The notes: generated by a model from the letters alone, not told the origin. A stretch of 24,089 bases of DNA from Clostridiales bacterium (GCA_031271275.1 JAISWA010000047.1:1-24089); one strand, 5' to 3'; counted from the first letter of the stretch, positions 14,907 to 23,642 are shown. Numbers and translations are program-made.

Positions 14907-17081
14907 ATGGAACGAGGCGTTTATTTTGACGGTTGGTACAGAAACAACCACTGCTACCACCCAAGCTTACCCATGCGCAGTGTGCAAATGATAGAGGACA
15001 TCGAAAAATACCGGGGGACTTTGTTGGTCTGGTCGGCTATGGGCGGCGGTTCCATCTCCCTGCCGTACTTGGAGCATGAAGCCTACGGCGAGGTGGACCC
15101 GCGAATGCGCTTTTACGGTTTTATGAACGACAGCGAGTTTGCCAAAGAGTGCGGTAAACGCGGCATCAAAGTTTTCGGAATCGTTTTTGAGGTGCAGGGT
15201 TGGGAGTTCCCCGCGGCAATCGGACGGGACAAAAACGGGAACACGGTCATGCAGCGGTTTAACGTGGAACACGGCGGGGAATGCGGCGACTGGTACGGCC
15301 TGCGGGAATTTTCCCAAGACAGGCACTGGGAACTGTTCGGCAAAAAATTCTCCGACTATTACCCGGACGGGCTTTACAATTCCGCGGGCGAGGAAGTCAC
15401 CGACCTTTGGTACGAGTGCTGCGCTAAAACCTATAAGGGCGAACCGGTGCATTCCGATTGGGTGGAGGTAAAAAACCACCGGCAAATCGCTTACCAAATG
15501 TGCCGCAACAACCCGGTGTGGCGGGATTATTTAAAGAAAATCATTAAAATAATGATTGACGCGGGGCTTCAAGGCATTCAACTGGACGAGTGCGAGCTTC
15601 CCATGACTTCCATCGGCGCGGGCGGATGTTTTTGCCGGGACTGTATGAACGGGTTCCGGGATTATTTAAAGAGGTTGAAATCCGCCGGCAAACTATGCGA
15701 AGCGCTAATGGACGAAGACTTGGAGCGTTTCGATTACGCCGGGTATCTGCTTAAAAATAATCTGGATTACCCAAGATATTACGAGGACGTGCCGCTGTAC
15801 AAATATTACTGGGATTATCAGCTTCGCCAAATAAAAAAATATTTTAAGGAACTTGCCGATTACATAAAAGACTACGGCAGGGAACAGGGCCGCGAAGTGT
15901 TGGTTTCCGGAAACTTTTTTACGCTGATGCCCTCTTACTTCCCCCTCGCGCCTTACGCCGACGTAATCATCACCGAAATGAAAAACACCCTGTTCCGCCA
16001 ACCCGCGTGGTACAGGTACGCGGCGGGGTTCGCGGGGAAAAAGCCGGTCATCGTCGCGGAAAACCCCTACGGCGGCGTGATACCGGAACTTTTGGAAAAG
16101 CTCAACCGGGGCAGGGGCTTTGATTTGTACCGTATTTTCCTTTTGGAGGCGGCGGCATACGGGTGCAACATGTCCGTCCCCTACGGCGGCTGGATGGGCA
16201 ACACTATCAAGGACGCTTTTTATCCCCCGGAAAAAGTCACGATGGAGGTTCAAAACTTTATCGCGGACAAGGAGCATTTGTTCTCAAAGGATTCCGGCGC
16301 GGACGCGGCCATTTTGTACAGTTACCCGAGTTATTACTGGCGCGAGGCGGTGGCGGGGTATTCCCAGAACATTGTCACCAACGGGGACATAGACTTGTTG
16401 GCATACAGCAACGCGGACATGGACAGCCCCAACAGTTCCCGCCTGCCCTTCTGGGAAGCCTCCCGCTGTATGTCGGGTCTGCAGGTTTGTTACGACGTGG
16501 TGTTGTGCGCAGACGGGGAATTAAGGGAAGACGATTTTTCCTTCGCCGATATTGAGGATTATCCGGTTTTGGTTCTGCCGGACTGCCACGTCATAACGGA
16601 ACGTCAGGCAGGGGCAATCGAACAGTTTGCCGCCAAAGGGAAAACCGTTATCCTCTGGGGCCGCTACGCGGAAAACCTGCCGGGCGCGAAGGAAAAGTTG
16701 CTGAAATACGAAAGCGTCCGCCCCTGCGCGAACCACGCGGACAAAACCTCCGCCATAAAAGCTTTTGCCGGTTGCTTTAATGAAAATTACCGGCCCCTTG
16801 TCAAAATCAGCGAGCCATCCCTCGGCGTACACACCCACAAAACCGGGGAAAACAAACTGGCCGTTCACCTCATCAATTACCATTACGACCATGCCGCTGA
16901 CGCGGTGCATGACATCGACGTGGAAATGGAAATTCGCAGGCCGGTTCATTCGGCGGTATTGCACACCCTGACCGGAGACGCGGAAAAAATCCCCGCCGAC
17001 CGCCTAAAGATAAAGGACGGGAAAAGTTGCATCCAACTAATATCCCTGCCCTTATACGCCGTAGTGGAAATCGAATACTGA
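14907..17081 (+). CDS. Uncharacterised TIM-barrel glycosidase-like protein with GH42-like middle domain
   Basis: 724 residues. The N-terminal part is a TIM barrel with GIQLDECEL (D227, E228) at a strand end, a CFCRDC metal-like motif at 241-246, and a second acidic strand end IITEMKN (E357). Residues about 460-620 (AAILYSYPSYYW; YPVLVLPDCHVI; GKTVILWGRYA) resemble the GATase-like trimerisation domain of GH42, and the last ~80 residues are a beta domain. E228 and E357 are candidate catalytic residues by position only. I do not recognise the exact family; a putative hydrolase of the GH42/GHL type is the best description. Strong ribosome site AGGAGG. No signal peptide. Confidence 0.7.
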   Translation: MERGVYFDGWYRNNHCYHPSLPMRSVQMIEDIEKYRGTLLVWSAMGGGSISLPYLEHEAYGEVDPRMRFYGFMNDSEFAKECGKRGIKVFGIVFEVQGWEFPAAIGRDKNGNTVMQRFNVEHGGECGDWYGLREFSQDRHWELFGKKFSDYYPDGLYNSAGEEVTDLWYECCAKTYKGEPVHSDWVEVKNHRQIAYQMCRNNPVWRDYLKKIIKIMIDAGLQGIQLDECELPMTSIGAGGCFCRDCMNGFRDYLKRLKSAGKLCEALMDEDLERFDYAGYLLKNNLDYPRYYEDVPLYKYYWDYQLRQIKKYFKELADYIKDYGREQGREVLVSGNFFTLMPSYFPLAPYADVIITEMKNTLFRQPAWYRYAAGFAGKKPVIVAENPYGGVIPELLEKLNRGRGFDLYRIFLLEAAAYGCNMSVPYGGWMGNTIKDAFYPPEKVTMEVQNFIADKEHLFSKDSGADAAILYSYPSYYWREAVAGYSQNIVTNGDIDLLAYSNADMDSPNSSRLPFWEASRCMSGLQVCYDVVLCADGELREDDFSFADIEDYPVLVLPDCHVITERQAGAIEQFAAKGKTVILWGRYAENLPGAKEKLLKYESVRPCANHADKTSAIKAFAGCFNENYRPLVKISEPSLGVHTHKTGENKLAVHLINYHYDHAADAVHDIDVEMEIRRPVHSAVLHTLTGDAEKIPADRLKIKDGKSCIQLISLPLYAVVEIEY

Positions 17082-17094
17082 AAGGAACATCCCT

Positions 17095-20000
17095 ATGCAA
17101 AATTTGCGCGACAAACTGATTAACGGCGAACCTTTTTCACCGGAAAAATTTGCGTCCCCCTCAAGGGAATTCGGAATCCTGCCCTTTTGGTTCGTAAACG
17201 GGGAAATGGATTACGGGGAAATGGAATACCAGATAAAAGAATTTGCGGACAAGGGAATGCCGGGGTTTATTTTCCATTCCCGCTTCGGCATTAAGGACTA
17301 CATGCCCTATTTGGGGGAGGAATGGCTCAAGCGGTACGAATTTGCCGCGCAAAAAGCCAGGGAACTGGGAATGCAAGTCTGGATTTACGACGAATACAAC
17401 TGGCCGAGCGGCACCTGCAACCAGGAAATCATGGCGGAGAACCCGGCGCTTACGGGCCGGTACCTGCAAATGGTGGTCAACAAAATACCCGGTCAGTATT
17501 TTATGTTTATGGAAGGCACGGATTCCCGGTACAACGACTTGGAACAGTCCGAGCCGGTTTTCGCCTGCGCGATTTTGGACGAGGACATTAAAAACGGAAA
17601 TAACAAAATCTTAAACCTGATGCCGAACCTTTGCTTTGACAAGGTCATTTCGTGGGAAGCGCCGGAGGGGCCTTGGCACCTTTGCTATTTTATCGAGCGC
17701 AAAACCTCCTGGTACTCCGACGTGTTAAACGAGGAAACTACGGCGGCATTTATTAACAAAACCCACCAAAAATATAAAAACCACCTGCCCGGCGACATCG
17801 CGGACAACGTGGCGGGCTTTTACACGGACGAACCTGCCATGCACTATTTCACCGCCGGGGCGGACAACCAAATCATACCCTGGTCGGCGAAAATGTTTAA
17901 GATTTTTAAGGAATGGAACGGTTACGATTTGAAAGAACGGCTTCCGCAGCTATTTTTTGACATCGGCGAGGATTTTAACCAGGTGCGCCACGATTTTTGG
18001 TCGGCGCTTTCCAAACAGTACGAGCGTTCGTATTACCAGCAAATCCGCAAGTGGTGCGACGATAACGGCGTGGTGTTCACCGGTCACCTGCTCCACGAGG
18101 AATATTTGCGCTCCCAGGCGAAGTCCGGCGGCAACCTGTTTCACATGCTGAAAAATTTAAAAATGACCGGCGTAGACCACCTGTACCCGCGCATCGGCAC
18201 GAGGGAAATGCCCGAAGAACACGTGGCGCTTAAAATCGCCAGTTCCGCCGCCCACCAAAACGGCAGCACCCGCCTGATTTGCGAATCCCTCGGCGGTTCC
18301 TACTGGGACTGTACCATGGAGCGTATGAAATGGATTGCCGACTGGGAATACGTTCTGGGCGTCAATATCCTGAACCCCCACGGGTTCCACTACTCCATCG
18401 AAGGGGAACGCAAACGCGACTGGCCGCCTTCGCAGTTTTACCACCATACCTGGTGGCGGTTTTACGGTCTGTTCAACGATTACCTGAAGCGTCTCGGTTA
18501 TCTGATGACGGGCGGGCGGCATGTGGCAAAGGCGGCGGTTTTGTTCCCCATCAACAGTATTTGGGCAAATTTTGTCCCCATGGGAGCCGACCCCTGCCAT
18601 AAACTCTGCCAGGATGATTTTGAATACATCACCGACGCTTTGCTGCGCCTGCATTACGATTTCGACTATGTCGACGAGGACATGATGGGGAAGATGACCG
18701 TCGGAGACGGGAAAATTTCCGTCAACGGGGAGGAATACCGCCTTGTCATCCTGCCGCCCATGACGCATATCAAAGAAAACACCTTGGCGCTGCTTAAAAA
18801 ATTCATCGAAAGCGGCGGCAAACTGATTGCCGACACCCTCTTGCCCTGCGGGCTGCTTGAGCCCAAAGGCGAAATTGACCTTAAAACGGCGGAAGAAATT
18901 TTCGGAGCGGACGGGAAGGAACTGAAGGACCACTATTTAGCCGACGGCAAAGGTTTTTCCATTACGGGCAAAAAACACCCAAACGGCGGCGAGGCCCTGG
19001 TGATTCACGGCCCGGGGTTGCGTAAAGGCGGCGGTATCGAAACCCTGCGGCAGGCGGTGGCTTCCCTGATCGACTGGGACGTGTCCATGGACAGCGACGA
19101 GTTGTTTTACCTGTACAGGGTTAAGGACGGCGTTCCGTTTTATTTTATCATCAACCCCACCGGCAGCCCCGTTTCGGCAAAGGTTTCCGTCAGGCGGCAG
19201 GGCTCGCCCAAGTATTATAACCTTCTGGACGGCTCGGTAACGGACGTGGCGGTTTACACCCGCGAAAACGGTTGCGTAACCATCCCATGGGAATTTCCGG
19301 CTGTGGGTTCGGCGGTGTTTTCCTTTGAGGAAGGGACGGAAAGCCCCCATGTTTCGGAGGCGGACTTTTCCGTCACGGAAGCGACCGGGACCTTTGTAAA
19401 GGGACACACGAAATCCGTCACGGCGTCCGCGGTTTACGTAAACGGCGGAAAGACCGTGAAAGTCACCCAAGATTTTATCAAAGAAGCCGATATGATACCG
19501 CTTAATCAGGAATGGGACTTTGAGCCGGGCATCGACAATACGTTGGTGATTAAGCATTGGAAATTCGCTATTGCGGACGACCATAACCAACACTTTTTCC
19601 AAGAGGATTTTGATACCTCCGGCTGGCTGCCGTACACCGTCGGCGGATGGGAATTGCAGCTGCCCTATGAGCGGGAGAACCCGGAGGAATACCCCGTGGA
19701 CGTTTTGTACAAAGCCCGGTTTACCGCGGCGTTTATTCCCGGGGATATTAAAATGCTCATCGACGGCTTTAAGGGAACGTCTTATAATTTGTACATCAAC
19801 GGCGTGCGGGTGGACGACAAAGGCGAGCGCAGTTTTATTGACGCGGAGATGAAACAGATTTTAATCGGAAAATATTTGCTGATAGGTCAAAACGACATTG
19901 CGATACGGTTAACGGTGGAGAAAAAGGTGCAGGGCTTGTTGGACTATATCAAAATTTCCGGCTCCCACGCCGTGGAGGAACGCGGCGGCGAATACGCGGT

Positions 20001-20364
20001 GGTCAAACCCTCCGGGAAAATCAAAACAGGCTCGTGGACCGGGCAGGGTTACCCCTTCTTTTCCGGTACGGGGAAGTATACGCAAACGGTCAGCCTTTCA
20101 AAAGAAAATACGGACGGGCGGCTGTTTCTCCACGCGGACTGCGGCAAGGACGTACTGGAGGTTGAAGTCAACGGAAAGAAAGCGGGCGTATGTTTGTGGC
20201 AGCCCTATGTTCTGGACATTACCGGACTGGTCAAAGAGGGCGGCAACGAAATCACTTTAAACGTTACCAACACCCTGAACAATTTATTGGAAGGCGTCGA
20301 GCAGCCGAGCGGGGTGTTCCGCGCGGAGATTGTGCGGGAGAACAGCGTTTGCCTTAAAATTTGA
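17095..20364 (+). CDS. Large GH106-like (alpha-L-rhamnosidase-type) glycosidase
   Basis: 1089 residues, in the GH106 size range. Family-like motifs: PFWFVNGEMDYGEMEYQI near the start, WIYDEYNWPSG (96-106), FYTDEPAMHY (242-251) and LICESLGGSYWD (394-405), then a C-terminal half with galactose-binding-like beta-sandwiches (from about residue 800, and again GYPFFSGTGKYTQTV near 985). Glu residues in TDEP and ESLGG are candidate catalytic residues. GH106 members release L-rhamnose from plant polysaccharides and glycosides, but the subfamily here may have another target. No signal peptide is visible, unlike many GH106 proteins from Bacteroidetes, so action on small imported glycosides is likely. 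Confidence 0.75.
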   Translation: MQNLRDKLINGEPFSPEKFASPSREFGILPFWFVNGEMDYGEMEYQIKEFADKGMPGFIFHSRFGIKDYMPYLGEEWLKRYEFAAQKARELGMQVWIYDEYNWPSGTCNQEIMAENPALTGRYLQMVVNKIPGQYFMFMEGTDSRYNDLEQSEPVFACAILDEDIKNGNNKILNLMPNLCFDKVISWEAPEGPWHLCYFIERKTSWYSDVLNEETTAAFINKTHQKYKNHLPGDIADNVAGFYTDEPAMHYFTAGADNQIIPWSAKMFKIFKEWNGYDLKERLPQLFFDIGEDFNQVRHDFWSALSKQYERSYYQQIRKWCDDNGVVFTGHLLHEEYLRSQAKSGGNLFHMLKNLKMTGVDHLYPRIGTREMPEEHVALKIASSAAHQNGSTRLICESLGGSYWDCTMERMKWIADWEYVLGVNILNPHGFHYSIEGERKRDWPPSQFYHHTWWRFYGLFNDYLKRLGYLMTGGRHVAKAAVLFPINSIWANFVPMGADPCHKLCQDDFEYITDALLRLHYDFDYVDEDMMGKMTVGDGKISVNGEEYRLVILPPMTHIKENTLALLKKFIESGGKLIADTLLPCGLLEPKGEIDLKTAEEIFGADGKELKDHYLADGKGFSITGKKHPNGGEALVIHGPGLRKGGGIETLRQAVASLIDWDVSMDSDELFYLYRVKDGVPFYFIINPTGSPVSAKVSVRRQGSPKYYNLLDGSVTDVAVYTRENGCVTIPWEFPAVGSAVFSFEEGTESPHVSEADFSVTEATGTFVKGHTKSVTASAVYVNGGKTVKVTQDFIKEADMIPLNQEWDFEPGIDNTLVIKHWKFAIADDHNQHFFQEDFDTSGWLPYTVGGWELQLPYERENPEEYPVDVLYKARFTAAFIPGDIKMLIDGFKGTSYNLYINGVRVDDKGERSFIDAEMKQILIGKYLLIGQNDIAIRLTVEKKVQGLLDYIKISGSHAVEERGGEYAVVKPSGKIKTGSWTGQGYPFFSGTGKYTQTVSLSKENTDGRLFLHADCGKDVLEVEVNGKKAGVCLWQPYVLDITGLVKEGGNEITLNVTNTLNNLLEGVEQPSGVFRAEIVRENSVCLKI

Positions 20365-20386
20365 ATCTTGTATAGAGGGAATACCA

Positions 20387-21397
20387 GTGGCCACCATCAA
20401 GGAAGTCAGCAGGCTTGCCAATGTTTCGACCGCGTCGGTTTCGAAGGTGATAAACGGCGACTACTCGGGCGTAAGCGAAGCCACAAAGGAGCGAATCCTT
20501 TGGGCGGCAAAGGAACTGAAATACAGGCCCAACCGTTTGGCGCGGGGGCTGGTCAAAAGCCGCACCACCATTGCGGGGCTGCTTGTACCCGACATTTCCA
20601 ACCCGTATTTCGCGGAGTTGGCGAAAGGGTTGGAGGAAGAAGCGGAACAAAACGGCTACAATCTCATTTTGTGCAACACAGCCGACAACCCCAAAAAGGA
20701 ACGGAAGTACATCCACATGTTGGTGGAATACAACGCGGACGGGGTCGTTTTATGCGGGATGGAAAGTTACGACAAAACCGGCGTGGAAATGCTGACGGAG
20801 CGGGAAATCCCCTTCGTGTCCATTGACCGGGACGCGGATGTAAGCGCCCCCGTTTCCTTTTACTCAAACAGTATGTTGGGGGCGATGTTGGCTACGGAAC
20901 GGCTGATGGCCTGCGGGCACAGGGAGATTGCCTTTATCGGCGGGGAAAAAGTCCCGGAGGGGCGGAACAAAAGGTATGCGGGGTTCCTGGCGGCTATGGC
21001 GTCGCGTAACCTTTCGCCCGACGATAACTTGATTCGCTTCGGGCCGTACAATACGCAAACGGGTTACGAGCGAGCAACGGAACTGCTGCGGGGAAGCAAA
21101 AAATTTACGGCAATCGTCTGCGCGAACGACCTGATCGCCCTCGGCGCGGTCAAAGCCATACGGGAAAAGGGGTTGGACGTGCCGAAGGACATTTCCTTAA
21201 CCGGATACGACGATATCTTGCTTTCTTCGCTGTTTGAACCGAAGCTGACCACCATCCGGCAGGATTCCTATACGCTGGGGCGGGAAGTTTTTAAGGAACT
21301 TTTGGGCGTCATACTCGGCGAGCGGAAAGAAAAGATTGTCAGAACCTTTGAACCGGAACTGGTTTTAAGGGAGTCCGTAAGAAACATCGGGCAGTGA
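20387..21397 (+). CDS. LacI-family transcriptional regulator (second)
   Basis: 336 residues when started at the GTG at 20387, preceded by AGAGGGA at 6 bases; this gives the standard MATIKEVSRLANVSTASVSKVI opening. An upstream in-frame start at 20330 would overlap the preceding gene and add 19 residues that no LacI protein needs. It has the hinge YRPNRLARGL, then GLLVPDISNPYFAEL and, near the end, TGYDDILLSSLFEPKLTTIRQ. It is the fifth gene of the second operon and probably acts on the operators at 11685 and 11828. Effector unknown. Confidence 0.92.
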   Translation: MATIKEVSRLANVSTASVSKVINGDYSGVSEATKERILWAAKELKYRPNRLARGLVKSRTTIAGLLVPDISNPYFAELAKGLEEEAEQNGYNLILCNTADNPKKERKYIHMLVEYNADGVVLCGMESYDKTGVEMLTEREIPFVSIDRDADVSAPVSFYSNSMLGAMLATERLMACGHREIAFIGGEKVPEGRNKRYAGFLAAMASRNLSPDDNLIRFGPYNTQTGYERATELLRGSKKFTAIVCANDLIALGAVKAIREKGLDVPKDISLTGYDDILLSSLFEPKLTTIRQDSYTLGREVFKELLGVILGERKEKIVRTFEPELVLRESVRNIGQ

Positions 21398-21419
21398 TAA
21401 TAAACAAGGAGCGGTACGC

Positions 21420-21962
21420 ATGATTTCTCAAACAAAATACGAAGAAATGAAAGCCCTGACCCTCGATTACCTTAACCGGGCGGGCATTAAGCTGACGGAA
21501 AAGGAAAAAGAAAACGTGGAGGTCGCCGATTTCGGACTGGGGGAAATCGAAAGCACCGGCCTTCAGGTAATCACCTACGTCAACACCGACCGGGTGTGCG
21601 CCAAGGAACTGGTGCTCGCGCCCTTCCAAACCTGCCCGGAGCACAGGCACCCGCCGGTTAACAACGGACCGGGCAAGGAGGAAACTTTCCGCTGCCGCAT
21701 GGGTGAGGTTTATCTTTACGTCTCCGGAGAAAAAACGGAAAAACCCGCCTGCAAACCGCCCGCGGGGCGGGAAGCCCGCTACACCGTATGGCATGAGGTT
21801 AAACTTTGCGAAGGCGGGCAGTACACTTTACTCCCCGACACGCCGCATTGGTTCCAAGCCGGCGCGGAAGGCGCGGTGGTGTCGGAGTTCAGCACAAACA
21901 GCGACGACGAATCGGATATTTTCACCGACCCGGATATTGTCCGCGCGCCGAAGGTTGGATGA
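21420..21962 (+). CDS. D-lyxose ketol-isomerase (YdaE-type cupin)
   Basis: 180 residues. The sequence follows B. subtilis YdaE closely as I remember it: DFGLG, YVNTDRVCAKELVL, QTCPEHRHPPV, EETFRCRMGEVYLYV, YTVWHE, GGQYTLLPDTPHWFQAG. The metal ligands of the cupin site are H78 and H80 (EHRHP), the Glu of EETFRC and the His of PHWF. YdaE interconverts D-lyxose and D-xylulose and also acts on D-mannose/D-fructose. Last gene of the operon, followed by a terminator. The true sugar is unknown because no xylulokinase accompanies it; an epimer such as D-allose or D-altrose should be considered. Confidence 0.88.
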   Translation: MISQTKYEEMKALTLDYLNRAGIKLTEKEKENVEVADFGLGEIESTGLQVITYVNTDRVCAKELVLAPFQTCPEHRHPPVNNGPGKEETFRCRMGEVYLYVSGEKTEKPACKPPAGREARYTVWHEVKLCEGGQYTLLPDTPHWFQAGAEGAVVSEFSTNSDDESDIFTDPDIVRAPKVG

Positions 21963-21966
21963 GCCG

Positions 21967-21988
21967 CGCGGCTAACCGCGTTTTGTTT
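21967..21988 (+). terminator. Rho-independent terminator of the second operon
   Basis: Stem CGCGG / CCGCG around the loop CTAA, followed by TTTTGTTT, starting five bases after the isomerase stop codon. A short, GC-rich stem. Confidence 0.6.
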
Positions 21989-22030
21989 ATGCCATTGCCG
22001 CTTTTATTTTAAGGATGCGTTCAAAAAAAT

Positions 22031-22810
22031 TTATTGATTGCGCCCATAACGCCTAATTATATACCGCTCGAGCCAAACCGCCGGGCCGTCGTCGTTATTG
22101 CTCGGGCATATTTCATCGGCGGCGGCTTTCGCTTCGTCCAACGCGTTGTACGTCGCGATACCGGTGCCCGCGTATGTCAGCAAATCGATATCGTTTAAAT
22201 CATCGCCGAAAGCGACGGTTTGCGAAGCGTCGATACTCCAATTTCGCTCAAGCCCGGCAAGCGCCTTTGATTTGGTGGCGTCCTTGTGCATGACCATCGC
22301 CAACCCGTCCCGGGCGACTTTCATATAGGTTTCATCGGGAAGGCGCTCATTGAGAAAAGCAATGTCGTCAATATTTTTAATCATCGTGTAGATTTTCTCG
22401 GCGTCTTTTTTATGCGCGGAAAAATCTACGATTTCAAAATCGGTAATCCACGGCCATTCGCCGGACACGGGGAAGTTTGCGTAATGGGTAAAGCGGTTTT
22501 GCGAAACGATTTCCAACCCGCGCGCGTCGCAGGCGAGCAGAAACGGACGCGCGGCTTCATAGGGAATAGGCATGTGATATATCAACTTAGCGCCTATGTA
22601 TGCCAACGCGCCGTTCATCAGTATTCTGCCGTCGAACATTTCAAGCGGAACGACCCGTTCGGCACTTCCCCTGCCGGTGGCGCAAACGGTTTTTATTCCC
22701 AAAGCGCGGCAGCGGGCGAAGACGGATTTTGTATACCCGGAAACCGTTTTGTCGTCGCGCAGCAGCGTCCCGTCCAGGTCTGTGGCAATTAATTTAACAG
22801 ATTCTTTCAT
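22031..22810 (-). CDS. Cof-type HAD phosphatase
   Basis: 259 residues. HAD motif I is LIATDLDGTLL (D11, D13), motif II VCATGRG, and the later motifs are the Lys of KSKAL and FGDDLNDIDLL; a cap domain lies between, as in the Cof subfamily. Such enzymes dephosphorylate sugar phosphates, FMN precursors or similar metabolites; the exact substrate is unknown. Its start overlaps the sigma-factor stop by 4 bases (ATGA), so the two are co-translated. It meets the isomerase operon tail to tail across 68 bases. Confidence 0.9.
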   Translation of the reverse strand: MKESVKLIATDLDGTLLRDDKTVSGYTKSVFARCRALGIKTVCATGRGSAERVVPLEMFDGRILMNGALAYIGAKLIYHMPIPYEAARPFLLACDARGLEIVSQNRFTHYANFPVSGEWPWITDFEIVDFSAHKKDAEKIYTMIKNIDDIAFLNERLPDETYMKVARDGLAMVMHKDATKSKALAGLERNWSIDASQTVAFGDDLNDIDLLTYAGTGIATYNALDEAKAAADEICPSNNDDGPAVWLERYIIRRYGRNQ

Positions 22811-23334
22811 CGCTCCAGTAATTTTCTCAGCGCTTCCCGTGCCCGGGAAAGCCTCGACTTTACCGTATTGACCCCAATGCCCGCGGTTTCGGAAAGTTCC
22901 TGATAACTCAGCCCGTTCATGTCCCGCAGGATAATCATAGTGCGTTGGTCTTCCGGCAGCGACGATATCGCCCGCATAATTTCGCCCGCGCGGCTGCGGG
23001 CAAGCGCTTCGTCCTCGGCGGAAGGGGATTTTTTATCTTCCGCCAACTTGTCAAGTTCATCGCCTTGGGAAATTTCGATTGCTTTTTTGCGCTTTCGCAG
23101 TTCGTCAAGGCAGGCGTTTACGGTGACGGCGCAAACCCAACTCTTGAGAGAACCGCTCTCGGGTATCTTCGCGTTGGGAAGCCCCTTGTAAATTTTAATC
23201 GCGGCTTCCTGGCAAATATCCAACGCGTCCTCGTTGTTATTAAAGTACCGGTGCGCGATATGCCAAATCAACTTCTCATATTTTTTTAAAAGATTTTCAA
23301 AGTCGCCGTTTAAATGCGAATTCCCTGATAACAT
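22807..23334 (-). CDS. ECF-type sigma-70 family RNA polymerase sigma factor
   Basis: 175 residues. Region 2 (about 15-85: LLKKYEKLIWHIAHRYFNNN, DICQEAAIKIYKG, SWVCAVTVNACLDELRKRKK) and region 4 (about 115-172: ISSLPEDQRTMIILRDMNGLSYQELSETAGIGVNTVKSRLSRAREALRKLL) are present, with no region 1 or 3, as in ECF sigma factors. No anti-sigma gene is adjacent; the overlapping partner is a HAD phosphatase. ATG start with AAGGA about 10 bases upstream. It lies directly downstream of the 6S RNA gene on the same strand. Regulon unknown. Confidence 0.92.
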   Translation of the reverse strand: MLSGNSHLNGDFENLLKKYEKLIWHIAHRYFNNNEDALDICQEAAIKIYKGLPNAKIPESGSLKSWVCAVTVNACLDELRKRKKAIEISQGDELDKLAEDKKSPSAEDEALARSRAGEIMRAISSLPEDQRTMIILRDMNGLSYQELSETAGIGVNTVKSRLSRAREALRKLLER

Positions 23335-23358
23335 GGATAATTTTTCCTTCGCGAAAAC

Positions 23359-23556
23359 AAAAAATAACCCAGGGTGCCGGTCCTATATTTTGACACCTAG
23401 CCCTGCGGCTAGGTGGGTGTCCGCAACAAAACGTTCGCCATCCGCCCGCCCGCGAAGGGAGTTACGGCGGCCCGGCGTTAGTTTTGCAATGAATAAGACT
23501 CCCGTTTTGTATCTGTAGGTTCAAAATTATAGGTTGTCGAACATCCCAGGCTCTTT
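23359..23556 (-). ncRNA. ssrS: Probable 6S RNA (Firmicutes type)
   Basis: A transcript of about 198 bases starting 7 bases past a strong minus-strand promoter folds like 6S RNA. The interrupted closing stem joins CCTGGGATGTTCG (23550-23538) to CGGCACCCTGG (23379-23369). A second stem pairs CCTATA with TATAGG (23528-23533 with 23382-23387). A large central bubble follows, containing UUUUGAAC on the 5' side and a hairpin of 9 bp (CACCTAGCC/GGCTAGGTG, 23394-23415) on the 3' side. Beyond the bubble is the distal stem ACAAAACG/CGTTTTGT (23503-23510 with 23426-23433), with GGAGT/ACTCC above it. It ends in GGGTTATTTTTTG, a U-rich end. 6S RNA binds housekeeping RNA polymerase by mimicking an open promoter. 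Identification is by structure and remembered family shape, not by search. Confidence 0.75.
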
Positions 23557-23562
23557 AGGCGA

Positions 23563-23591
23563 ATTATAGCGTATTGTTCACAACGGCGCAA
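23563..23591 (-). promoter_or_regulatory. Promoter of the 6S RNA gene
   Basis: On the minus strand: TTGCGC (23591-23586), a 17-base spacer, TATAAT (23568-23563), a consensus -10. Confidence 0.65.
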
Positions 23592-23604
23592 GCGGTTCCG
23601 TTAT

Positions 23605-23642
23605 CCTTTACGCCAAACGCATGAACGCGTTTGGCGTAAAGG
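23605..23642. repeat. Perfect 16-bp inverted repeat between divergent promoters
   Basis: CCTTTACGCCAAACGC, a 6-base centre (ATGAAC), then its exact reverse complement. No T-run follows on either strand, so it is not a standard terminator. It lies midway between the 6S promoter and the tRNA promoter. Confidence 0.85.

Noticed and set aside
14907..17081. Calling the 724-residue protein a GH42 beta-galactosidase
   Set aside because: Only the middle domain resembles GH42; the expected GH42 catalytic motifs are not recognisable in the barrel.
20330..20386. Upstream in-frame start for the second LacI gene
   Set aside because: It lies inside the GH106-like gene and lacks a ribosome site; GTG at 20387 has one and gives the standard LacI N-terminus.
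23605..23642. Inverted repeat as a rho-independent terminator
   Set aside because: No T-run follows on either strand, and it sits upstream of both flanking promoters.
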